From positions 3,720,001 to 3,784,000 of the forward strand of contig NZ_CP047166.1 in the NCBI RefSeq assembly GCF_016806125.1: a DNA stretch of 64,000 nt, read 5' to 3'. The stretch comes from Ponticoccus alexandrii (lineage in GTDB: Bacteria; Pseudomonadota; Alphaproteobacteria; Rhodobacterales; Rhodobacteraceae). Position 1 is the first letter of the stretch. Each line of letters opens with the position of its first letter. Made by a program: the position numbers and the translations under genes. Below, piece by piece: positions 58,301 to 64,000 of the stretch. Below the pieces are notes generated by a model. The model did no database searches. It saw only the letters and a list, made by a program, of their open reading frames with translations, and had not been told where the DNA came from.

Positions 58301-61300
58301 CGTGACGCGCAGCAGGTTGTCTGCGAAGGGGTCGCTCCCGGTATATCCGATGTTTTCCAGCAGGCGAGAGACATCGACGATATCGCCGCTGGCGCCCACT
58401 GTCATGTCCGTGACGGTGTCGTATTCGTAGCGCGTGGCGTTGAGCAGGACAAATCGGTCGCTGCCCGCCCCGCCGGTGAGGGTATTGGACCCGCCGTTGC
58501 CGGTCAGAACATTGTCGAGGGCATTGCCCACCAGCGTGTTGTCTTGCGCGTTGCCCATGGCATGGGTTGCCTTCCCGCCAAGCAGCGTCAGCCGCTCGAC
58601 ATTGTCGGAGAGCGCGTGATTGACGAAACTGCGGACCTCGTCCGTGCCCTCGCCGCTGTACTCGATGACCCGGTCGCCAAGGCTGTCGATGGTGTAGATG
58701 TCACTACCGCCTCCACCGTACATGGTGTCATTGCCGCCCTGCCCGTCGATGACGTTCTGGTAGGAGTTGCCGATGATGACGTTATCGGCATCGTTACCGT
58801 TGGCGTCGTACTGTCCGTTATTGGCGAAGGTGACATTCTCGATCTCCGCCGCCAGGGTGAAGATGGACGTGTTGATGACGATGGTATCGATCCCGCCCCG
58901 GGCCTCTTCCACCACCACGTCACCGGCATTGTCGATGACATAGGTATCGTTGCCGTCGCCGCCCACCATCGTGTCGGCGCCGCTTCCCCCGTCCAGACTG
59001 TCATCGCCCTGGCCGCCGATCAGGCTGTCGTTGCCACCAGCGCCTTCCAGCGTATCGTCACCGCCCGACCCTGCAAGCGTGTCATTCTCATTGCGCCCCG
59101 TGATCAGGTTGTCGCTGGCATTACCGGTACCGCTGAGAGCATCGGAATAATTGCTGAAATTCAGGCTTTCGAGGTTTGCCGCCAGCGTCCATGTGGCAAT
59201 CGAAGAGGTCACCCTGTCGTAACCGTTGTTCTGACGCTCCTCGATCCGGTCGCCCGCGTTATCGACGAAGTAGCTGTCGTCGCCGGCACCGCCGACGAGG
59301 GTATCCGCCCCGTCGCTCCCGTCGAGTTCATTGTTTCCGGCGTTGCCCTCGATCCGGTTATCGAGCGCATTGCCGGAGCCATGGAGGTCGTCCGATCCGA
59401 TCAGGCGCAGGTCCTCGATATGGTTGCTCAGGCTGACAGAGACCGACGAAATGACGAGGTCGTGTCCGGCATCTTCAGACTCGGTTGCCCGGTCACTGGT
59501 GTGGTCGAACATATAGGTATCGTCACCGGCCAGCCCGTACATGCGGTCATAATCGCCGCCGCCATCCAGAATGTTGTCGCCGGTGTTGCCGTAGATCGTG
59601 TTGCGCAACACATTGCCGGTGCCGTCGATATCCGCCGTACCCGTCAGGGTGAGGTTCTCGACATGGTCTCCCAGCGCAAAGTCGACATCCGCATAGACAA
59701 GATCCGTACCCTCGTCCGCATGCTCGACAACGATGTCGCCAGCCCCGACGTGGTAGGTATCGTCCCCCATCCCGCCCTCGAAGCGGTTCGACCCTGCATT
59801 GCCGCGCAGGACATTCGAAAGCGCGTTGCCCACCCCATCCAGATCGGCCGTGCCGATGAACGTCAGGTTCTCGAGGTTGCTCGACAGCGTGAAATCCACA
59901 CTGGCGACCACCTCGTCGGTACCCCCGCTGGAACTGTCTTCGACAACCACATCAGAGCGGTTGTCTACGAAATAACGGTCATTGCCGCCGCGCCCCTCCA
60001 TCCAGTCCGCTCCGGCACCGCCGTCGATGTAATCCGCGCGACTGCTGCCGATCAGAACGTCGGTTCCCGCTCCGCCCGACAGCAGAACCGAGGAACTCGT
60101 GTTGGCCTCAAGGAAATCATCCCCCGAGCCGGAATAGACCGCGACACCACTGGTCTGTACGGTCACGATGTTGTCCAGGTCGCCCAGCAGGTAGACTCCA
60201 CCCTCGTCCAGGGCGCGCGCGCCCCCGCCGTCCCGACGGAGATCCTCAATCGCGTCGACAAGATCGCCGCTGATATGATCCAGCCCGTATGTCTCCAGCA
60301 GCGCGTCGAGCTGGCTGTTCACCTCACCGTCGGACACACCATTGGAGGCGCCGATGAACCGCAGTACATTGGTCGCCTCGGCCAGATAGGCCGCGATGTT
60401 GTCTTCCGGAACCAGTGCTTCCACAGCGGCGACGTAGTCTTCGAACTCTTGCAGGCCGAACAAGCGGTCGACATTGGTCGCATAAAGCAAGCCGGTCAGC
60501 GCCTCTGCCATCGGCCCCACCGTCAGGAAGCGCGCCGCGAACTGGTCCAGCGTCTCGTTCCACGCCGCCGTCAGGTCGTTCACGGCAAAAGCGGGCGGAT
60601 TGGTCTGGGGCGGGTTGGTGCCGGCCTGCACCCATGGCGTACCGGTCATCGCCTCCAGCACGGCAAGCTGGCGCGCATCGAAATTGCCGCCGCGGCTGTC
60701 GGGATCGATCGCCGTGGCCCCGGCCCATTCGATCATGATCGCCTCGACCCGGTCGCGGACCTGCCCGAACTCAGAGGGCGTCAGGGTCTGGAAATCCTGC
60801 ACCAGCGCCAACAGCGCGGGATTTGTTGTCATCGCCTCTTGCAGATTGGTCAGCATGCCGTAGCCGCGCACGTTCGGCAGCGCCTGCGCCGCCTCCGAAA
60901 CCGGCACACTGCCTTGGGTATAGGTGTTGACGCTGTCGGTCTGCATCCAGACATCCACCAGCAGGCGCTGCGTGCCCGAGGTGGTGGTATACGAGCCCTG
61001 CTCATGGATCAGGTTCTCGGCGGCGGTAAAGTTCACGGTGGTGAAGTTCAGCCCGAACGAGGCGATGCCATTGGCCGAAAGGCTTTGCAATTCGCCCGCA
61101 TCGGTGACGCCATCCTCGTTCAGATCGCGCCAGATCCGCAGGCTGGTCCAGATCGCATCGTTGGCATCGATGGTCCCGTCATTGTTGCTGTCATAGGTCG
61201 CAAGCTCGGCAAAGCCCGACTGTCCGGGATCACCGATCAGCTCGCCCACATTGTCGATGATGCCGTTGCCATTCTCGTCAATGGCCACGAAGCCGTCTTC

Positions 61301-62065
61301 ACCGGTCAGCCAGCCCGTCTGTTCGGCTACGCCGTCGTTGTCCATGTCGAAGAACACGCCGCTTTCGGCCATGGACTTGAGCCGGATCCCGTTTGCCCCC
61401 AGATCGACGATCAGCGGATCGCGCGGGGGCTGCAGGGACTCTTCGAAATATCTGGCGATGTCGTCAAAGAAATCAGAGATGCCCTGCGCGATATTGTCGC
61501 CAACGTCGAGCAACCACTGAGCAGCATCCAGATAGGCTTCGTTTATGGATGCCTCGACTTCATCCCCGAAGATCCCCTTGAGCCCATCAACAAGCCTGTT
61601 CTTTATTTGCTTTCCGACAAAGGGCAATACAACCGCACCAAACGGAATCAGCGCCGCCGCTTTTTGAGCGATAAGTGCGCCGCCGACAACCGCCGGAAGA
61701 CTGATGGCCGCTGGCAAAGCAAGGACCAGTGCGGCGCCGCCCGCAACGACCGCCGCGCCTATAGCAAGGTCAGTGCCATACTCAATGCCCGCCGCAACAA
61801 ACTGCTCTCGCGTCAGGTTGAGATTATCAAAATCAAAATTGTCATTCTCGATCGAATCCGCAAGCCAACGTGCCGATTCCTTGATCACTGTTGACGTAGG
61901 GGAGGGCGTTTCAGGCCCATCAGTGGCGGGCTCTGCGATATACTGGAGGACGGACACGACGGCATCAACGCCTTCATCTCCGATTACACCCAATCCCTTT
62001 GCGAATGCTTCTCCAAAAGCTCTTTGTTCTTCTGTCGCATATTGAATTTCAGACATATTAACCAC
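55376..62065 (-). CDS. Giant RTX protein with hydrophobic N-terminus and self-processing module
   Basis: A 2229-residue acidic protein. Residues 101-150 are a glycine- and alanine-rich hydrophobic stretch (AIGAAVVAGGAALVLALPAA). From 214 on comes an FrpC-like self-processing module: RDPLIVDLGANGI with a D216-P217 bond, then calcium loops of the type DMDNDGVAEQTGW, DENGNGIIDNVGEL, DSNNDGTIDANDAIW and DLNEDGVTDAGEL. One repeat family fills about 690-1170 (serralysin-like units). A cadherin-like linker follows near 1270-1370. Nine RTX modules of about 73 residues run from about 1460 to 2165. The GTG start has GGGGAGAG ahead. Export by type I secretion is inferred. Confidence 0.88.
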   Translation of the reverse strand: MVNMSEIQYATEEQRAFGEAFAKGLGVIGDEGVDAVVSVLQYIAEPATDGPETPSPTSTVIKESARWLADSIENDNFDFDNLNLTREQFVAAGIEYGTDLAIGAAVVAGGAALVLALPAAISLPAVVGGALIAQKAAALIPFGAVVLPFVGKQIKNRLVDGLKGIFGDEVEASINEAYLDAAQWLLDVGDNIAQGISDFFDDIARYFEESLQPPRDPLIVDLGANGIRLKSMAESGVFFDMDNDGVAEQTGWLTGEDGFVAIDENGNGIIDNVGELIGDPGQSGFAELATYDSNNDGTIDANDAIWTSLRIWRDLNEDGVTDAGELQSLSANGIASFGLNFTTVNFTAAENLIHEQGSYTTTSGTQRLLVDVWMQTDSVNTYTQGSVPVSEAAQALPNVRGYGMLTNLQEAMTTNPALLALVQDFQTLTPSEFGQVRDRVEAIMIEWAGATAIDPDSRGGNFDARQLAVLEAMTGTPWVQAGTNPPQTNPPAFAVNDLTAAWNETLDQFAARFLTVGPMAEALTGLLYATNVDRLFGLQEFEDYVAAVEALVPEDNIAAYLAEATNVLRFIGASNGVSDGEVNSQLDALLETYGLDHISGDLVDAIEDLRRDGGGARALDEGGVYLLGDLDNIVTVQTSGVAVYSGSGDDFLEANTSSSVLLSGGAGTDVLIGSSRADYIDGGAGADWMEGRGGNDRYFVDNRSDVVVEDSSSGGTDEVVASVDFTLSSNLENLTFIGTADLDGVGNALSNVLRGNAGSNRFEGGMGDDTYHVGAGDIVVEHADEGTDLVYADVDFALGDHVENLTLTGTADIDGTGNVLRNTIYGNTGDNILDGGGDYDRMYGLAGDDTYMFDHTSDRATESEDAGHDLVISSVSVSLSNHIEDLRLIGSDDLHGSGNALDNRIEGNAGNNELDGSDGADTLVGGAGDDSYFVDNAGDRIEERQNNGYDRVTSSIATWTLAANLESLNFSNYSDALSGTGNASDNLITGRNENDTLAGSGGDDTLEGAGGNDSLIGGQGDDSLDGGSGADTMVGGDGNDTYVIDNAGDVVVEEARGGIDTIVINTSIFTLAAEIENVTFANNGQYDANGNDADNVIIGNSYQNVIDGQGGNDTMYGGGGSDIYTIDSLGDRVIEYSGEGTDEVRSFVNHALSDNVERLTLLGGKATHAMGNAQDNTLVGNALDNVLTGNGGSNTLTGGAGSDRFVLLNATRYEYDTVTDMTVGASGDIVDVSRLLENIGYTGSDPFADNLLRVTGGSSYSYLEFNYEWQVPGGSSWYRILDVEGVSSTDFAAQARIETTAAANLAPVSVVQDGNIFLEQGEALRLDLGQSTIVDFDDPELDWSVVGTLPGWMAFSSYANRLFGRAPQSYDENEVRVRAEDSAGQAETVDYAIWSIRTDLGEIKTDGSDLDDIIIASSGRNLINALDGDDHVTGSDTVDRMLGGDGNDVLLGLGGNDRLYGGSGRDTLAGGAGADRLDGGSFGDTADYSASNAAVNVSLLTGYAAGGHAEGDTFVSIESLIGSRFADILNGSDGGNVLEGGAGADTLRGNGGADTASYLGSSAAVNVSLASGYAAGGDAEGDVFFGIENLTGSAFDDILSGDNTAQALTGSFGDDILRGRGGADRLYGGDGSDTASYSDAVDAVNVSLHTGYTAGTHAAGDTFFSIENLQGSRFDDRLTGTDGVNVLEGGLGADILDGRAGGDYASYASSGAAVNVSLLTGYAAGGDAVGDVFISIEGLIGSRFGDILNGSNGVNVLEGGRGADTLNGNGGIDTLSYKSSNAAVNVSLETGYASGGDATGDVFTSMENLSGSRFNDQLSGDDNAQVLTGSFGDDLLRGRGGADRLYGGEGSDTASYSDAGTAVNVSLLTGYTSGADAAGDTFFSIENLEGSRHDDVLNGSNEANILRGLGGADTLRGYDGDDVLIGGAGGDDLQGGAGFDTASYASSGAGVNVSLLTGYSAGGDAAGDSFISIEGLVGSRFDDILNGSDGDNILEGGRGADVLRGYGGSDTASYAASEGYVNISLATGFAGGGSGSHAIGDTFQSIENLIGSKFDDILNGSAADNILEGGAGADILRGYAGSDTVSYAASAGFVNISLATGYAGGGAGSHAIGDSFESIENVIGSRFDDIISGTSGVNTIMAGQGNDQIRGYGGADRFVFGDGFGTDMILDYQDGLDLLVFEGHSSVSGFADISVADVGQDVRISDLQGNMIILTGQAGNIDADDFLFT
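55640..57680 (-). repeat. Array of nine RTX modules, with a 657-bp higher-order repeat
   Basis: Within the giant RTX gene the unit TASY--S-AAVNVSLxTGY--GGDA-GD-F-SIE-L-GSRF-D-LNG occurs nine times, each about 70-76 codons. Units 1-3 and 4-6 repeat as a block: the sequence TCGTCGCCGAAACT recurs at 56565 and 57222, exactly 657 bases (219 codons) apart. The array reflects tandem duplication. Confidence 0.85.
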
Positions 62066-62079
62066 GAATTACTCTCCCC

Positions 62080-62250
62080 TTAAGAGTCTTTCTTTAACAA
62101 GAAGCGCCGATAGGAAAAAAACATATACAGCACGATGAAAGCCACCAATGGCAGCTTGATCCACAGAGGTATCTCCAGAACCAGAACCAAAGGCGTGATG
62201 ATAAAGGCCATCGCAAGTTTCAGATGGAGAATCAGGAACTTCCAGATCAT
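62080..62250 (-). CDS. Small two-helix membrane protein upstream of the giant RTX gene
   Basis: A 56-residue protein with two hydrophobic helices: MIWKFLILHLKLAMAFIITP, then IKLPLVAFIVLYMFFSY, ending in RRFLLKKDS. It ends 14 bases before the start of the giant RTX gene on the same strand, so the two are likely co-transcribed. I recognise no family. The start is uncertain: the ATG at 62250 lacks a ribosome site, whereas GGAGG precedes a TTG at 62337 and an ATG at 62331, which would add 27 to 29 residues. It might be an accessory or immunity-like membrane factor; that is speculation. Its DNA is more AT-rich than its neighbours. Confidence 0.6.
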   Translation of the reverse strand: MIWKFLILHLKLAMAFIITPLVLVLEIPLWIKLPLVAFIVLYMFFSYRRFLLKKDS

Positions 62251-62954
62251 GAAAACACCGCGAGACAATCGGATCGAGACTGAAAGAAGTGACCGGGCGC
62301 CCGCCTGATCAGGCACGCACAGCACTGACATATGCAATCTTGCCTCCGACAGGTCAGCGCCGGGTCGACGACATCAAGATCAGAAGGAAAACCCTGCGCA
62401 TCCACGATGGATACAGCCAGACTGCCGGAATGCGCCGCCGGACGTCTCTGGGTCTTCAGGGAAAATTTGCCTGCAAGCCCCCTACCGGCACCCTGAGCAG
62501 AGCGTCCCAGGGCCCTGTCGGCCAATCGGGAAACCCTAACTTCTTCAGACGTCCGCCGGCCAGCGCCAGGATATGCCGCGGCCAAAGCGGCGCCCCCCGG
62601 CGAAAGCCGGGCAGAGCCTGTCAGAATGCGAAACCAGGCAGACGCAGGCTCATCATTTTTTACCATCGAAGAAGAATTCCCGCAAAAAATAACGAAACCA
62701 ACGATCCGCAAGGCTTTTGACATCAGATCCCGGTCCGCCGCGCAATTCGGATCCTCATTGACGGAAAGGGTTTTGACGTCACCCCGTTGGACAACCTTGG
62801 TTGGCGCTAGTCAAGCAACTTTTGCCGCAGTGCGGCTTTGAGGTGCAAATGGCCACGTGTGGGATTTATCTTGCGAAATTCATCGTTGCGACCGTCGCGC
62901 ACACCCCCGGCGCCCTGTCCAAGCTGTCGGGCAGCATCCCGAAAGCGGCCCGGC
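62251..62954. other. About 700 bases without a clear gene
   Basis: Between the small membrane gene and the transporter gene I see no coding sequence with family features. The right part (62,700-62,900) is more AT-rich than the rest and should hold the promoter of the RTX operon or of something leftward. Short open frames such as 62289-62720 on the plus strand have no ribosome site and no recognisable content. If the upstream start of the small membrane gene is used, its first 27 codons lie here. Confidence 0.45.
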
Positions 62955-64000
62955 CTATCCCCGCCGCGCGATCAGCTTCGAGAGCAAAGCCTTGCGGATC
63001 AGCTCGGCCACCGTACCGGCGACAAGCCCCAGCATCGGGTTCACCATGACCGTGGCCAAAGCCGTCACCGCGATGACCGGACGACACGAGGGCCGCGCGT
63101 CGATCAGGCGGCGACTGACGGCAATATCCCATGCCGCGATCAGCAGCAGGACGCCAAGCGTCGCCGTGGGAATGGCGGACAGGATCGCCCCCTGCATCTG
63201 GGCGGGCAGCACCGCGACGACCAGCAGCAGCCCCCCGATCAGACAGGGCGCCGCGCCGCTTCGGGCACCGAAGCGGTGATGCGCCGCGACGCCGCCCGCG
63301 CCGTGACACATGGGCAGGGCCCCCAGCGGTGCCAGCACAAGATTGGCCAGCGCCGAGGTCAGGCACAGCCGGCGCGGGGTGACATGGGTTGCGCGCGCGC
63401 CGAACAGATCGCCCGCGACCAGCGATGTCAGGAAGACCGCATTGGTCAGGGTCAGGGCCAGCTGCGGCAGGGCCATGTCGGTGACCGCGCGGCGCAGCTC
63501 TTGCACATCGGGGATGGCCATGGGCCAGGGCGTGGCGGTCAGCGCGGGCGCGTCGGGCAGGCCCAGCATCATCCCGGCACCGACGCCGGTGGCAATCGTC
63601 AGCATGGCCGCATGGGTTCCGACCCGCAGCGCGACCAGAGCGACCCCAAGCGAGAGCGCGCCGATCAGCCAGTGTTCCCGCATCAGCCCGACCGCGACCC
63701 AGGCCAGCGACAGCCCCAGCCCCAGTTGCAGCCCCGACAGCACCGATTGCGGCACCAGCCGCCTGATCCGGTCGATCAGCCCGGTGCCGCCAAGACCCAG
63801 CAACACCAGCCCGATCAGCACCCCGCTCAAGGCGATCTCGGTCGGCGAGGCGACGCCCAGCAGCGCCACCGCCGCGATCGCCTTCATCGGCTGCACCGGG
63901 ATCGGCAGGCGATAAACAAGCCCCGTGGCGATGTAGAACAGGCCAAAGCCCAGCAGCACCATCTGCGGCGACAGCCCGGCAAGCGCGATGGCGCCAAGGC
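62955..64000 (-). CDS. Molybdate transporter of the MOT1-type family (partial)
   Basis: A membrane protein continuing past the right edge. In-frame residues before the first internal ATG read GAIALAGLSPQ, so the gene begins outside. The family stretch LLGFGLFYIATGLVYRLPIPVQPMKAIAAVAL is diagnostic of MOT1-like molybdate transporters, relatives of the sulfate permease group. Further helices include VFLTSLVAGDLFGA and the histidine-rich PMCHGAGGVAAHHRFGARSG. It ends with IARRG at 62955. It would import molybdate, the metal of molybdopterin enzymes. Confidence 0.87.
   Translation of the reverse strand, partial: LGAIALAGLSPQMVLLGFGLFYIATGLVYRLPIPVQPMKAIAAVALLGVASPTEIALSGVLIGLVLLGLGGTGLIDRIRRLVPQSVLSGLQLGLGLSLAWVAVGLMREHWLIGALSLGVALVALRVGTHAAMLTIATGVGAGMMLGLPDAPALTATPWPMAIPDVQELRRAVTDMALPQLALTLTNAVFLTSLVAGDLFGARATHVTPRRLCLTSALANLVLAPLGALPMCHGAGGVAAHHRFGARSGAAPCLIGGLLLVVAVLPAQMQGAILSAIPTATLGVLLLIAAWDIAVSRRLIDARPSCRPVIAVTALATVMVNPMLGLVAGTVAELIRKALLSKLIARRG

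Noticed and set aside
57095-61894. A 1599-codon open frame on the plus strand opposite the giant RTX gene
   Set aside because: It is the shadow of a GC-rich, highly repetitive coding strand. The sense frame shows recognised domains and a ribosome site; the antisense frame has neither.
54521-62065. A frameshift between the giant and small RTX genes, making one longer protein
   Set aside because: The giant gene has a normal stop with a hairpin after it, and the small one has its own GTG with a ribosome site.

Overview
The window looks like chromosomal DNA of a marine Rhodobacteraceae (Roseobacter-group) alphaproteobacterium. The supporting signs are high GC, an F1-ATPase operon without the Fo genes, the neighbouring methyltransferase and gloB genes, a DUF2125 protein, and large acidic RTX proteins. 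This placement is an inference from gene content, not from a marker gene. Both ends are open: a 16-codon gene tail at the left edge and a molybdate-transporter gene running off the right edge.

Positions 1-31,120 are mostly housekeeping: an H-type lectin, a MarC protein, atpHAGDC, a methyltransferase divergent from gloB, clpA, an M23 peptidase, a non-flagellar MotA/MotB-like pair whose MotB partner carries a roughly 770-residue coiled coil, a ChaC-like cyclotransferase, a DUF2125 protein, panB-panC, a complete dipeptide-type ABC importer with a P1-family peptidase downstream, a UDG-sseB pair, an ArsR regulator with an ArsP-like permease, and nhaA.

Positions 31,270-48,520 form a surface-polysaccharide region. 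It holds KpsT-like and KpsE-like export proteins, three glycosyltransferases, a Wzx-type flippase, a Wza-type lipoprotein, a hybrid histidine kinase with a molybdopterin-domain partner, a fused WecG/TagA-phosphoglycosyl transferase, a LuxR-type response regulator, a Wzz/GumC-like protein and a Wzy-like polymerase. Together these make a nearly complete Wzx/Wzy pathway with its own two-component genes. A tRNA-Ser(GGA) gene followed by an AlpA-type regulator and a truncated element gene sits inside it, so a mobile element has been inserted and eroded there.

Positions 48,520-62,340 are accessory: a possible IS6-type end, a fragment of a type I restriction subunit (HsdR), a degenerate IS3-family transposase, and three RTX proteins of 1285, 266 and 2229 residues. 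The largest has a hydrophobic N-terminal stretch, an FrpC-like self-processing module with a candidate Asp216-Pro217 cleavage bond, two kinds of repeats, and a small two-helix membrane protein encoded 14 bp upstream. No type I secretion genes are in the window, so export must rely on genes elsewhere.

The most unusual candidates are the small membrane protein plus self-processing RTX giant, the tall MotAB-like complex, the fused first-two-step glycan enzyme, and the mobile-element scar at tRNA-Ser.
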